Shown here: piece after piece, positions 1-8,265 of the stretch | Layout of the letters: every line of letters begins with the position of its first letter | How positions within the stretch are numbered: the first letter of the stretch is position 1 | Source of the DNA: Amycolatopsis sp. cg9 | Lineage (GTDB): Bacteria; Actinomycetota; Actinomycetes; Mycobacteriales; Pseudonocardiaceae | Assembly: GCF_041346945.1 (NCBI RefSeq) | Contig: NZ_CP166850.1 | Coordinates: 8,292,501 to 8,356,500 of the forward strand | Length of the DNA: 64,000 nt | Direction of reading: 5' to 3' | Translations under genes and position numbers: made by a program | Notes under the pieces: generated by a model | What the model was told of the DNA's origin: nothing | The model's database searches: none | Seen by the model: only the letters and a program-made list of their open reading frames with translations

Positions 1-581
1 AGGAACGGCACCCGCCAGCCCCACGACGCGAACTGCGCGTCGGTCAGGGACCGGCCGAGCACGAAGAACATCAGCTGCGCCAGGATCAGGCCGGCCGGGA
101 CGCCGATCTGAGAGAAGGCGCCGTAGCGGCCCCGGTGCCCCTCCGGCGCGTGCTCGACCGCCATCAGCGCCGCCCCGCCCCATTCGCCGCCCGCGCTCAG
201 CCCCTGGAGCAGCCGCAGGACCAGCAGCAGGATGGGCGCCCACACCCCGATCGCGGAGTACGTCGGCAGCAGCCCGACGCCGACCGTGGCCACGCCCATC
301 AGGAGCAGGGACAGCACCAGCATCGCCTTGCGGCCGACGCGGTCCCCGAAGTGGCCCCAGAGGATCCCGCCGACCGGGCGGGCGAGGAAGCCGACCCCGA
401 GCGTCGCGAACGCGGCGAGGGTGCCGGACGCGGGTGACAGCGTGGTGAAGAAGAGCTTGCCGAACACGAGGGCCGTCGCCGTGCTGTAGATGAAGTAGTC
501 GTACCACTCGATCGTGGTCCCCACCGCGCTCGCCACGGCGACCCGGCGCAGCTGCCGGGCCGCGACCGCGGGGCCGCTCAC
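1..581 (-). CDS. MFS transporter, metabolite:H+ symporter (MHS) type, partial at left edge
   Basis: The minus strand from 581 encodes the N-terminal part of a major facilitator transporter and runs off the window. The translation contains the early signature VGTTIEWYDYFIYSTATAL, then ATLGVGFLARPVGG, then the loop motif GHFGDRVGRK, and later LQGLSAGGEWGGAALM. These are hallmarks of the MHS family, which imports organic acids, betaine or shikimate-like solutes with protons (family knowledge). The GTG start at 581-579 overlaps the TGA stop of the upstream acetyltransferase (GTGA), so the two are translationally coupled. The substrate cannot be told from this part. The gene continues beyond position 1. 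Confidence 0.85.
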   Translation of the reverse strand, partial: MSGPAVAARQLRRVAVASAVGTTIEWYDYFIYSTATALVFGKLFFTTLSPASGTLAAFATLGVGFLARPVGGILWGHFGDRVGRKAMLVLSLLLMGVATVGVGLLPTYSAIGVWAPILLLVLRLLQGLSAGGEWGGAALMAVEHAPEGHRGRYGAFSQIGVPAGLILAQLMFFVLGRSLTDAQFASWGWRVPF

Positions 582-1120
582 GACCCCGTGAGTGCGGCCG
601 CCGGGACAAGGTCGTCGGCGAGCAGGTCCATCAGCAGCCCGTCGTGCCAGCTGCCGTCCGGGCCGCGCTCGTAGGAGCGCATCCGGCCGACCGGCCGGAA
701 GCCGAGGGACTGGTACAGCTTGATCGCGGCGTCGTTGTCCGCCGCGGGGTCGATCACCACCCGGTGGTGCCCGCGCACGGTGAACAGGTGCTCGGCCAGC
801 GTCCGGATGGCGTCCGAGCCCAGGCCGCGGCCCTGCCAGTCGGGGTGCACGGCGATGTCGATGCCGGCGTGGCGGTACTGCGGGTCGCCTTCCTCGAAGG
901 CGAGCTCGATGCCCACGACGACGTCGTCGTGTTCGATGGCGTAGGTCGTGGTGCCCTCGTCCGGGTCCAGCAAGTAGGACACCTGGGCGGCCACCGGCTC
1001 CTCGGCGTCAGCCCACCAGCGGGCGACTTCGGGGTGCGACAGGATCTCCTCGAACCGGGCGGCGTCCGGGGCGGCGGCGGGCCGCAGCCGGACACGGCTA
1101 CCGGTGATCAGGCCGGTCAT
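578..1120 (-). CDS. GNAT family N-acetyltransferase, AAC(6')-like
   Basis: A 180-residue protein of the GNAT fold, which transfers acetyl from acetyl-CoA to an amine. The acetyl-CoA loop is seen as VHPDWQGRGLGSDAIRTLAE, followed by the late motif DNDAAIKLYQSLGFRPVG. The N-terminus (RVRLRPAAAPDAARFEEIL) and the SHPEVARWW segment resemble aminoglycoside 6'-acetyltransferase and RimJ-like enzymes, but the substrate is unknown. The open frame extends upstream to 1300 with arginine-rich sequence, and I chose the ATG at 1120 because family homology starts there. It overlaps the transporter start by 4 bases and probably forms a two-gene unit with it. Confidence 0.8.
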   Translation of the reverse strand: MTGLITGSRVRLRPAAAPDAARFEEILSHPEVARWWADAEEPVAAQVSYLLDPDEGTTTYAIEHDDVVVGIELAFEEGDPQYRHAGIDIAVHPDWQGRGLGSDAIRTLAEHLFTVRGHHRVVIDPAADNDAAIKLYQSLGFRPVGRMRSYERGPDGSWHDGLLMDLLADDLVPAAALTGS

Positions 1121-1205
1121 CGGCTCAGTGTCGTCGCCCGGCGGGCCGGTGTCGAGCCCCGAACGGGGCAGGTCAGCCGCAGTCGGGCGGCTGACCGTGC
1201 CCGCG

Positions 1206-1760
1206 TCACCAGGGGTTGTTGTCGTCCTCGTCCGGGTCGGGCCGCCGCCGCGGGGGCGGTGAGGCCTGCGGAGCCGACGGCGCCGGCGGGACCGCCGCAC
1301 CGCCGGACGGGGCCGGCGGGACCGGGGGCGGCGAGGCCGGGGGTTGCTGCTCCTCCGGCTCGTCCGGGTCCGGGAACCGGCCGCGCAGCGTGTCGAGGAG
1401 TGCCGCGCGGGTCTCGCGGTCCTCGTCGCCGAGCCGTTCGGCCATCACGCCGGCGACGCGCTCGGCGATGCCGGACTGCGCGCGGCGCATCGTCGTGAGG
1501 ATCTGCCGGGACAGCTCTTCCAGCGGGAACGACTTGACCTTGTTCGAGAACGTCAGGTCGGTGACCGTGCCGTCGGCGCCGACGGTCACGCTCACCGCGC
1601 CGTCGGGGCTGGACGCGGTCAGCCGCAGCCGCTCGGTCTCCTCCTGGGCCGCCTGGTAGCGCTCGGCCTTCGCCGCGAACCCGGCCGCCCAGTCGTCCAT
1701 CCGGCGGATCGCCTCGTCGGGGTCCCGCATCAGGTCCCCGAGCCCGTTCGGGCCCGTCAT
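1206..1760 (-). CDS. YbaB/EbfC-like protein with proline-rich tail, ESX-associated
   Basis: A 184-residue protein. Residues about 15-110 show the YbaB/EbfC pattern: an N-terminal helix (AAKAERYQAAQEETERL), a beta region (GAVSVTVGADGTVTDLTF) and a C-terminal amphipathic helix. The last 60 residues are low-complexity proline-, alanine- and acid-rich sequence ending DDNNPW. YbaB proteins are small dimeric nucleoid-associated proteins, and actinobacteria carry variants next to ESX substrate genes (family knowledge). The ATG at 1760 overlaps the stop of the EspC-like gene (ATGA), so it belongs to the same operon. DNA binding is not shown. Confidence 0.75.
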   Translation of the reverse strand: MTGPNGLGDLMRDPDEAIRRMDDWAAGFAAKAERYQAAQEETERLRLTASSPDGAVSVTVGADGTVTDLTFSNKVKSFPLEELSRQILTTMRRAQSGIAERVAGVMAERLGDEDRETRAALLDTLRGRFPDPDEPEEQQPPASPPPVPPAPSGGAAVPPAPSAPQASPPPRRRPDPDEDDNNPW

Positions 1761-2101
1761 GCGCCGGTCCTCGCTTCCGCCGCCCGCGGCGACGCCGTGA
1801 GCTGCTTCTCGAACGGCTGCGCGTTCGCCTCTTCACCGTCGCGGTAGGACTGCGCGGCCGTCTTGACGTTGTCCGCGAGCCCGCGCACGCCTTCGATCGA
1901 CGCGCTCAGCGTCTCCTTCGCCTTCTCCCCCGTCGGCCGGATGATCGGCGGGAGGAACGCGCACAGCAGCCCGTAGGCGTGGTCCGACATCGCCGTGTCG
2001 GCCGCCGCGGAGGCCGTGTTGAGCCGGTCGACCAGGCTCTCGACGTGACTCGAGTGCGCGACCAGTTCGTCCGGTTCGACCTCGAAGCCGGCCGCTGTCA
2101 T
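1757..2101 (-). CDS. EspC-like type VII secretion target
   Basis: A 114-residue helical protein. The opening, GFEVEPDELVAHSSHVESLVDRL, matches the pattern of ESX-secreted EspC/WXG100-related proteins: a short N-terminal segment and then two long helices. The second half (EGVRGLADNVKTAAQSYRDGEEAN) carries the YxxxE-type secretion signal (YRDGE) known from ESX substrates. It lies 4 bases downstream of the Gly-rich WXG protein and overlaps the YbaB-like gene. I infer that it is secreted as a helical hairpin, possibly paired with its neighbour. Confidence 0.72.
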   Translation of the reverse strand: MTAAGFEVEPDELVAHSSHVESLVDRLNTASAAADTAMSDHAYGLLCAFLPPIIRPTGEKAKETLSASIEGVRGLADNVKTAAQSYRDGEEANAQPFEKQLTASPRAAEARTGA

Positions 2102-2105
2102 GCGT

Positions 2106-4076
2106 TCACTTCCAATCCTGGTTCTTCCAGTCGCCGATCACCGGCGGTGCCACGACCTGCTCGCCCGCGAAGAAGTTCGGGTCGTCGCTCTCGAGGTAGT
2201 CGGCGGCCTTGTGTTCCTTGTCGTTGTCGCCCTTGCCGCCCTTGGCACCGGCGCCCATGCCGCCCATGCCGGGGGAACCGGCCGCGCCGGCCTTGCCCGC
2301 CGTAGCCGCGTTGCGCGCCGCAAGCGCTTCGGCCTCCGCGGCCGCGCCGGACGCGGCCCCGCCGCCCAGGCTGCCCGCGCCCGTGCCGCGCACGCCGCCG
2401 CCGACACCCGCGCCGCCGGCACCCGCGCCGCCGCCGCCGATGCCGCCGAGGGACCCGCCCCCGGCACCGCCGCCGCCGATGCCGCCGAGCCGGCTCGCGA
2501 TGCTCTCGCCGTTGATGCCGCCGCCGCGCCCGATGGTCGGCAGCTTGGCACCGCCCGGGCCGGTGCCGGTGGGCAGCCCGGTGATCGGGTCGATGCCGGG
2601 CGGGGTGAACCCGGGGATCGGGCTGCCGCCGCGGCCGATGGTGGTGCCACCGCCGCCGGTGTCCGGGATGTTCGGGATCGACGGCGGGGTGTAGCTGCTC
2701 CCGCCCGGGCCGCCGCCGGTGTTCCCGCCGATCCCGGACGGCGTGAAGCCGGACGACGTCGTCGAGTCGTCGAAGCCGGGGACCGACGAACCGGGGATGC
2801 CGGAACCGCTGAAGCTGCCGCCGGGGATTTCCGGGATGCCGGCCCCGGAGAAGCCCGAGCCGCCGGCACCGCCGCCGCCACCGCTCGCCGCCGGGATGCC
2901 GGCCCCGGAGAAGCCGGAACCACCGGCTCCGCTGCCGCCGCCGCTGCCGCCACCGGGGATGCCGCTGCCGGAGAAGCCCGAGCCCTCGGTGCCGGACCCG
3001 CCACCCGGGATGCCCGAGCCGCCGCCGGGGATGCCCGAGCCGCTGCCGCCGGGGCCGCCCGCGCCGCCGAGCCCGGCGGCGTCGAGACCGGCCGGGGTCC
3101 GGCCGGAAGCGGAGGGGTCCAGCGCCGGGTCCATCGCGGTCCGGGCCAGCAGCGGCTGCGCGCCGCCCGCCCCGGCGCCACCGGCCGGGGTACCGGCCAG
3201 CTGCCGCGTCGCGGTGGCGGTCGGCAGCTTCGGCGGGGCCGGGAACCGCGGCGTGGCGACCGCGGCGCCGATGGTCTCGTCGTACTGGGTCATGATCTGC
3301 GCGGCGTGGTCCCGCGCGGCCGTCTGGGCCCGGTAGGTCTGCATGGCCTCGCCGGCCGCCGCGGCGTACTGCACCGGGTCGGTCATCGACATCAGGCGCT
3401 GGTTGGTGCTCTGCAGGTCGAACTGGACCGGCGGGTTCGCGACCATCTGCCGCTGGGTCTCGTTGAGCGCCTGGGAGTGGATCTCCTGCTGGCGGCCGGC
3501 GAGCGTCGCGCCCTGCGCGGTCGCGCCCAGCCACTTGCCGACGCCGGCGAGGTGCTCGCGGACCGCGTCACCGGCGTCGCCCTGCCAGTTGCTGGTGCTC
3601 GCGTTGATCGCGTCGGCCAGGGTCTTCTGGTGCGTTCCGAGGTCGTTGCCGACCCGCACCCATTCCTCCGAGGTCTCCGCGACGGTCGCCGGGTTGGCGT
3701 CCTGCGTGATGGCCTCGTTCATCTGCTCGTGGGTGGCGTTGGCCCACAGCGTCTTCGGGGCCCCGCCGTTCTCGCGCATGGTGAGGCCCTCGTCGAGGCC
3801 GTGCTTGGCGTCGTCGAGGTGCTGCTGGTACAGCTCCTGGATCTTCTTGTCGCGCAGCACCGGGTCGACGACCGGGCCGAGCCAGCCGCGCCGGATCTCG
3901 TCGTCGACCTGCCTGGTGGCCATTTCCCGGATCTCGTCGCCGGACGGCGACTTGTCCGTGGTCAGCGGCCCTACGTAGTACTTCGACGACGAATCGGCCG
4001 TCACGTCGTAGAGCGGACTGCGCGGGTCGTAGTCCGGGGACGACGGGTCCGAGACGGACTCGGCGGTGGGTGCCAC
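2106..4076 (-). CDS. WXG/PPE-like protein with long glycine-rich repeat region
   Basis: A 656-residue protein. Residues about 1-330 are helical and include NWQGDAGDAVREHL, a WXG-type turn (W-Q-G) typical of ESX substrates. From about residue 380 to 640 the protein is glycine/serine/proline-rich with recurring units such as GGSGFSGAGIP and GGGSGIPGGGSG. It ends in an acidic segment (DYLESDDPNFF). I chose the GTG at 4076 because GAGGGAGA precedes it and the longer frame reads back through the upstream gene. It is part of the ESX accessory operon. A cell-surface or secreted structural role is plausible but not shown. The repeats make it prone to length variation. Confidence 0.7.
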   Translation of the reverse strand: MAPTAESVSDPSSPDYDPRSPLYDVTADSSSKYYVGPLTTDKSPSGDEIREMATRQVDDEIRRGWLGPVVDPVLRDKKIQELYQQHLDDAKHGLDEGLTMRENGGAPKTLWANATHEQMNEAITQDANPATVAETSEEWVRVGNDLGTHQKTLADAINASTSNWQGDAGDAVREHLAGVGKWLGATAQGATLAGRQQEIHSQALNETQRQMVANPPVQFDLQSTNQRLMSMTDPVQYAAAAGEAMQTYRAQTAARDHAAQIMTQYDETIGAAVATPRFPAPPKLPTATATRQLAGTPAGGAGAGGAQPLLARTAMDPALDPSASGRTPAGLDAAGLGGAGGPGGSGSGIPGGGSGIPGGGSGTEGSGFSGSGIPGGGSGGGSGAGGSGFSGAGIPAASGGGGGAGGSGFSGAGIPEIPGGSFSGSGIPGSSVPGFDDSTTSSGFTPSGIGGNTGGGPGGSSYTPPSIPNIPDTGGGGTTIGRGGSPIPGFTPPGIDPITGLPTGTGPGGAKLPTIGRGGGINGESIASRLGGIGGGGAGGGSLGGIGGGGAGAGGAGVGGGVRGTGAGSLGGGAASGAAAEAEALAARNAATAGKAGAAGSPGMGGMGAGAKGGKGDNDKEHKAADYLESDDPNFFAGEQVVAPPVIGDWKNQDWK

Positions 4077-4084
4077 GGTCTCCC

Positions 4085-4552
4085 TCAGCTCTGGTCGGCG
4101 GTCGGGAGCGAGGTCAGCGTCGCGCGCGTGTTCTCTTCCCGGGACTTGTAGTTCTGCTTGGCCAGCTTGATGGCTTCGATGTAGGTCGGGAACTCCTGCC
4201 GCGCGGCCTGCAGCTGCGTGACCAGCCCGTGGTCGTCGGCGGCGGTGCTGACCATGTGCGCGGAGACCCACTGGCCGGTCGCGGTGCGGCTCATCGCCGG
4301 CGCGTCGTGCAGCCGCTGCAGGTTCGCCCAGCGCTGCTCGAGCGACTCGAGCACGCCTTCCAGCGCCTCGATCAGCTGGTTGCCCGTGGTGTCGTCGATG
4401 GCGAAGCCACCGCTCTGGGCGAGCCGCTTCAGCTGGGCGCCCGCCAGGCCGACGCGAACCGCGGCCATGGCCTTCTGCGCGGGTTCGGTCGCGGTCTGCA
4501 TCTGCGCCGTCGCCTGGAGAGCCTGGCTGACCGCCTCGGTCTCTTCCGTCAT
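4085..4552 (-). CDS. Helical ESX-associated protein of unknown function
   Basis: A 155-residue, almost wholly helical protein with no membrane segment or signal peptide. It begins TEETEAVSQALQATAQMQTA and has an amphipathic stretch GNQLIEALEGVLESLEQRW. I do not recognise a named domain. Its size, helical make-up and place between an EspG-like chaperone gene and a WXG/Gly-rich gene suggest that it is a secreted partner or another WXG100-superfamily protein without the canonical tryptophan turn. It ends 8 bases before the next start, so co-translation is likely. Confidence 0.65.
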   Translation of the reverse strand: MTEETEAVSQALQATAQMQTATEPAQKAMAAVRVGLAGAQLKRLAQSGGFAIDDTTGNQLIEALEGVLESLEQRWANLQRLHDAPAMSRTATGQWVSAHMVSTAADDHGLVTQLQAARQEFPTYIEAIKLAKQNYKSREENTRATLTSLPTADQS

Positions 4553-4571
4553 CAGGACTTTCCCTTCCCGG

Positions 4572-5414
4572 TCAGTAGACAGCGGCGATCGCGTCGCGGA
4601 TCGCGCGCGCGAGGTCGGCCCGCCCGGCCGGCACGTACTCCGCCGTCAGCTCGCCGGCCTCGCCGGTCGTCGTGTGCACGAGGTAGCGGCCGTCGGCGGT
4701 GTCCAGCCAGCTCAGCGGTTCGCCCGCGACGCGCTCGCCGCGCCGCCCCTGCGCGCTGACGGCGATGTGACCGCCGCCCAGCCGGGGTTCGGCGAGCACC
4801 CGCTCGAGCACCGCGACGTCCGAGGTCTTGCGCGCCGGCGGGCGGCGGCCCGGCCGCACCACGGCCTTGACCTCGATCATGCCGAAGGCGTCGGTTTCTT
4901 CTTCCTCGAACTCGGCGTCGGCGATGCGCTTCGCCGCCATGGCCGAGACCTCGCGCCCGGCGGCGCGGTGCACGACGTGCTTGCCCGTGGTCGCGGCCGG
5001 GGCGGGCGGCAGCACGCCCGTGACGACCTCGACGAGGTCCTCGTCCGCGAACAGCGAGAACAGCAGGTCGTCGCTGTCCGCCGCCTGCGTGATGCCGAGC
5101 GCCTGGGCGCCGTCGGTGACCACGAGCACGGCGACGTCGGCGCCGAGCCCGTCGATCCCGCTGACCGCAACCGAAACCCGGGGCTCGGCGAGCAGCTCGA
5201 ACGCCGTGCGCACACCGGGGTGCAGCTCACCGGAAACCGACAGCCGCCGCTCTTCGAGCGCGTCGTAGACCTGGCGCGCGACCCGCACGAACCGCACCGG
5301 GTCGGTCGGGAGGTTGCCCGCGCGCAGCGGGTACCGCCGGACGTCGGCGCCGGTCGCCTGGCCCACTACGAGAGCTTCGACGACCTCGAGGACGAACTCG
5401 AACCGCTCCGCCAT
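4572..5414 (-). CDS. EspG family ESX secretion-associated chaperone
   Basis: A 280-residue protein starting MAERFEFVLEVVEALV. The layout matches the EspG family: an alpha/beta protein with internal pseudo-symmetry and motifs such as GVRTAFELLAEPRVSVAVSG and a late GGGHIAVSAQGRRGERVAG before a strand-rich end (DGRYLVHTTTGEAGELTAEY). EspG proteins are cytosolic chaperones that bind PPE/WXG-type substrates and keep them soluble before ESX export (family knowledge). The frame stays open to 5453. I prefer the ATG at 5414 because GAGGGG precedes it. As first gene of the operon it would serve the proteins encoded just downstream. Confidence 0.75.
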   Translation of the reverse strand: MAERFEFVLEVVEALVVGQATGADVRRYPLRAGNLPTDPVRFVRVARQVYDALEERRLSVSGELHPGVRTAFELLAEPRVSVAVSGIDGLGADVAVLVVTDGAQALGITQAADSDDLLFSLFADEDLVEVVTGVLPPAPAATTGKHVVHRAAGREVSAMAAKRIADAEFEEEETDAFGMIEVKAVVRPGRRPPARKTSDVAVLERVLAEPRLGGGHIAVSAQGRRGERVAGEPLSWLDTADGRYLVHTTTGEAGELTAEYVPAGRADLARAIRDAIAAVY

Positions 5415-5567
5415 TTCCCCTCGCCGATTCTTCGTCGTCAAACCTTCAAGCAAGTTCCCTTACGAACAGTAGCAGTGCCGGAAGAGGCCGTGACGGCGCC
5501 GCCACGCCGATGCCCGAAAGACCACCATCCCTGGACTGGGCGGGCAAAGCGCCGTCGGTGACCGCGT

Positions 5568-6491
5568 TCACCCGATGCGGTGCTGGTGGACGCGCAGCTG
5601 CAGGCTGACGAGGTCCAGCAGCGGCGTGGCGACCCCGAGAGCGCGGGCACGCGCGGTGAGGTCGCCGAAGATCTGCTCTCCCTCGACCGGGTGACCGCCG
5701 AGCAGGTCGCGGTACAGCGAAGATCCCCCCATCGCGGGGTCCGTCACGGTCTTGCGCGTCGCTTCCAGGTCCGGCGCCGGCACCGGGTACCCGGCCGCTT
5801 CGGCGACGGCGGCCGCCTCGGCGACCACGGCTTCGGCGAACTCCGCACCGCCCGGCACCGCGACGACGTCGCCGATCGTGCCGCGCAGCAGGCTGTTGAT
5901 CCCGCCGATCGCGGCGATGAACACCCATTTCGCCCACATCGCCTCGGTGATCCGCGCGCTCCGGACCACGGGGAACCCGGCGCCGTCCAGTGCCGCGCCG
6001 ACGTCGGCCAGCCGCGGCGGGGCGGGCTCGGCGCGGGCGCCGTAGGCCAGGTGCTGGAGCGGCCCGAGCCGGCGGATCGCGCCGTCGTCGTCGATGGTGG
6101 TCATCACCTTCGCGACGCCGCCGAGCACGGCGTCCTCGCCGAACCGCGCGCCGAGGGCGTCGAGGTGGGCGAGCCCGTTGAGGAACGGCAGGACGAGCGT
6201 GCCCGGGCCGACCGCGGGGGCGAAATCGTCGATGGCCGCGGCGAGGCCGGTGGCCTTGACCGCCAGCAGCACGAGGTCGTAGGTCCCGTCGAGCGTCCCG
6301 GTCTCGGCCAGCGGCGGCTCCAGCACCGTCTCCTCGCCGAGCCCGACGATCCGCAGGCCGCTGTCCCGCAGCACCTTCGCCCGGCCCGGCCGGACGAGGA
6401 ACGTGACGTCCCGGCCCGCCTGCAGCAGCCGCCCGCCGAAGTACCCGCCGGTCGCGCCGGCCCCCACCACCAGAATCCGCAAGTCGCTCAC
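5568..6491 (-). CDS. 2-dehydropantoate 2-reductase (ApbA/PanE family)
   Basis: A 307-residue NADP-dependent reductase. The N-terminus DLRILVVGAGATGGYFGGRL is the Rossmann GxGxxG motif of the ApbA/PanE family. The substrate-site signature is near LLAVKATGLAAAIDDFAPA. The C-terminal helical domain begins at ITEAMWAKWVFIAAIGGINSL with the conserved lysine. Family members reduce 2-dehydropantoate to pantoate for coenzyme A synthesis, but actinomycetes carry several paralogs with other keto-acid substrates, so I give no symbol. The GTG at 6491 was chosen because the Rossmann strand starts right after it. The longer frame upstream is antisense to the divergent gene. Confidence 0.82.
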   Translation of the reverse strand: MSDLRILVVGAGATGGYFGGRLLQAGRDVTFLVRPGRAKVLRDSGLRIVGLGEETVLEPPLAETGTLDGTYDLVLLAVKATGLAAAIDDFAPAVGPGTLVLPFLNGLAHLDALGARFGEDAVLGGVAKVMTTIDDDGAIRRLGPLQHLAYGARAEPAPPRLADVGAALDGAGFPVVRSARITEAMWAKWVFIAAIGGINSLLRGTIGDVVAVPGGAEFAEAVVAEAAAVAEAAGYPVPAPDLEATRKTVTDPAMGGSSLYRDLLGGHPVEGEQIFGDLTARARALGVATPLLDLVSLQLRVHQHRIG

Positions 6492-6585
6492 CCCATGACC
6501 TACACCGGGCGGCGGGCACAGTATTCCCACAGCAAGACACAGCTGAACGACAGGTCGATCCGGATCCGCGGGCCGTTGGACGGGC

Positions 6586-7512
6586 ATGGGAAGACGGATC
6601 CGCTGGACACTCGCGGGCGCGGGGCTGACGGCCGCCGCGCTGACGGCCGGGGTGCTGGTCTCGGTCGGCGGCCGCGCCGCCACCCCGGCGCCGGTGGCCG
6701 AGGTGGCGGACCCGCCGCCGGACACCGCGATCAGCCCCGGCCCGGTGACGTCGACGTCCGAGGTGCCCTACCCGGACCTGTCGGCGGTCGCCGCCGGCGT
6801 CGCGGACGCGGTGACGGCCGCTTCGCCGCGGACGACTGTCGGGTTCGTCCTGTACGACCGGGAATCGGGGAAGGAACTGGCGTCCCTCGGCGCCGACGAG
6901 CCGTACTACACCGCGTCGGTGGTCAAACTGCTGATCGCCATCGACGAGGTGCGCGACGACACCACCGGCACGTGGGCGCTCCCGGACGCCGGCGCCGTCG
7001 AAGACCTCACCGACATGCTCGAGGGCAGCGACGACGCGATCGCGTCGGCGTTCTGGGAGCGCAACGGCGGCAACGCCATCGTGACGCGCACCGCGGCCCT
7101 GCTCGGCCTGGCGCACACGACCCCGCCCGCCGACCCGACGCAGTGGGGCATGGCCGAGACGAGCGCCGGCGACGTGCTGGCGATCTACCAGTACCTCGAA
7201 GACACGATGCCGGACGAGGTGGCCCAGCCGATCCTGACGGCGCTGGGCAACGCCCGGAACCCGGCCGACGACGGCTGGGACCAGTACTTCGGCATCCCGG
7301 ACGGCCTGAGCGGGATGTCCTGGCAGATCAAGCAGGGCTGGATGATCCTGCGCTCGTCGCTGGTCCTCAACACCACCGGCGTGGTCGGCGACCGCTACGT
7401 CGTGGTGCTGCTGACGCAACAGCCGCCGATCGCTTCGGCCGAGGGCCGCGCCGCGGTGACCGCCGGGATCAAGACGCTCGCTCCCCTGCTGGCGCAGCTG
7501 AACGCGACGTGA
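6586..7512 (+). CDS. Secreted serine hydrolase with class A beta-lactamase-like fold
   Basis: A 308-residue protein with an N-terminal signal or anchor segment (residues 5-30, LAGAGLTAAALTAGVLVSVG) and a short proline-rich linker. The SxxK motif is present as S111-V-V-K114 in YYTASVVKLLIAIDEV. The later IKQGW segment is where a K-T/S-G-like triad would fall, but it is not canonical. Such actinobacterial proteins may be beta-lactamase-like or transpeptidase-related, and real beta-lactamase activity is uncertain. Its 3' end overlaps the convergent flavin reductase gene by 44 bases. Confidence 0.7.
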   Translation: MGRRIRWTLAGAGLTAAALTAGVLVSVGGRAATPAPVAEVADPPPDTAISPGPVTSTSEVPYPDLSAVAAGVADAVTAASPRTTVGFVLYDRESGKELASLGADEPYYTASVVKLLIAIDEVRDDTTGTWALPDAGAVEDLTDMLEGSDDAIASAFWERNGGNAIVTRTAALLGLAHTTPPADPTQWGMAETSAGDVLAIYQYLEDTMPDEVAQPILTALGNARNPADDGWDQYFGIPDGLSGMSWQIKQGWMILRSSLVLNTTGVVGDRYVVVLLTQQPPIASAEGRAAVTAGIKTLAPLLAQLNAT

Positions 7513-8191
7513 CCCCGCGGGCGCGGTCGATGTCCGGACCGCGGTACAGCCGCTCGGGGATGCGGGCCAGCGTCGAGGGGTGGACCTGCGGGCCGAGGCC
7601 GTAGAGCTTCTGGAAGCTCATGATGAGCGGCCGCCAGCGATCCGGGTCGATGTGGTCGTCGCTGCCGGCCGCCCGGATGTCGTCGTGGACGAACACGCGC
7701 TGCACGCGCACCTCGATCGCGACGATCCCGCCGCGTTGCCGGTCGTCCTCGTCGGCGAGCGGGTGCACGGCCTCCAGCACGGCCTCCATGGCGACCGGGC
7801 ATTCGGCGACCCGTGGCGGCGCGACGGTTTCCGACGGTACGGGAGTCAGCCCGGCCCGCTCGAACTTCCCCGCGACGTGGAAGTACCCCCGCTTCCGCTT
7901 GCCCTCCGGCACGGGATCGGACCCGGTGGTCAGCGCAAGCCGGTCGACGGCCGCGGCGAGGGCGTCGGAGGGCAGGTTGAGCACGCATTCACCGGTGCGG
8001 AGCAGGTTTTGGGTGGTCTTGGAGCGGGCGCCGAGCCCGAGCATCGCACGCCAGCCGAGCCAGAAGGCCGAGGACATCGGCGCGAGGTTGGCGGAGCCGT
8101 CTTCGTTGGTGCTGGAGAGGAGGACGACCGGGGTGCCGAAGTAGAGGATGCCGGGCTCGATGGCCGTGTGCGCAGGGGTTTCCGTCTTCAC
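7469..8191 (-). CDS. Flavin reductase-like FMN-binding protein
   Basis: A 240-residue protein of the flavin reductase-like split-barrel family. The start of the fold is IEPGILYFGTPVVLLSSTNEDGSANLAPMSSAFWLG, where FMN-binding strands alternate with loops, followed by ARSKTTQNLLRTGECVLNLP. These motifs are typical of proteins that bind FMN and reduce it with NAD(P)H or act as flavin-binding partners (family knowledge). The GTG at 8191 gives the family-length N-terminus, although the frame is open far upstream. The tail overlaps the convergent beta-lactamase-like gene. The partner monooxygenase is not evident nearby. Confidence 0.78.
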   Translation of the reverse strand: MKTETPAHTAIEPGILYFGTPVVLLSSTNEDGSANLAPMSSAFWLGWRAMLGLGARSKTTQNLLRTGECVLNLPSDALAAAVDRLALTTGSDPVPEGKRKRGYFHVAGKFERAGLTPVPSETVAPPRVAECPVAMEAVLEAVHPLADEDDRQRGGIVAIEVRVQRVFVHDDIRAAGSDDHIDPDRWRPLIMSFQKLYGLGPQVHPSTLARIPERLYRGPDIDRARGVTSRSAAPAGERAS

Positions 8192-8265
8192 GCGTTCGAT
8201 GGTGCCGTCCACAGGGGACGCTCCGCTGGCGGGAATCGGCCATCGCGATTCCCGCCCGCAGCGCG

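Noticed and set aside
2800..3060. Possible CRISPR-like or tandem DNA repeat
   Set aside because: The repeats are in frame with a Gly-rich protein and vary in length with no spacers.
2100..4151. 683-codon plus-strand frame opposite the Gly-rich WXG protein
   Set aside because: It is an alanine/arginine/glycine shadow of a repeat-rich gene with no domain signal.
6586..7512. Bona fide class A beta-lactamase
   Set aside because: SxxK is present, but I could not place clear SDN and KTG motifs or the omega-loop Glu, so only the fold is claimed.
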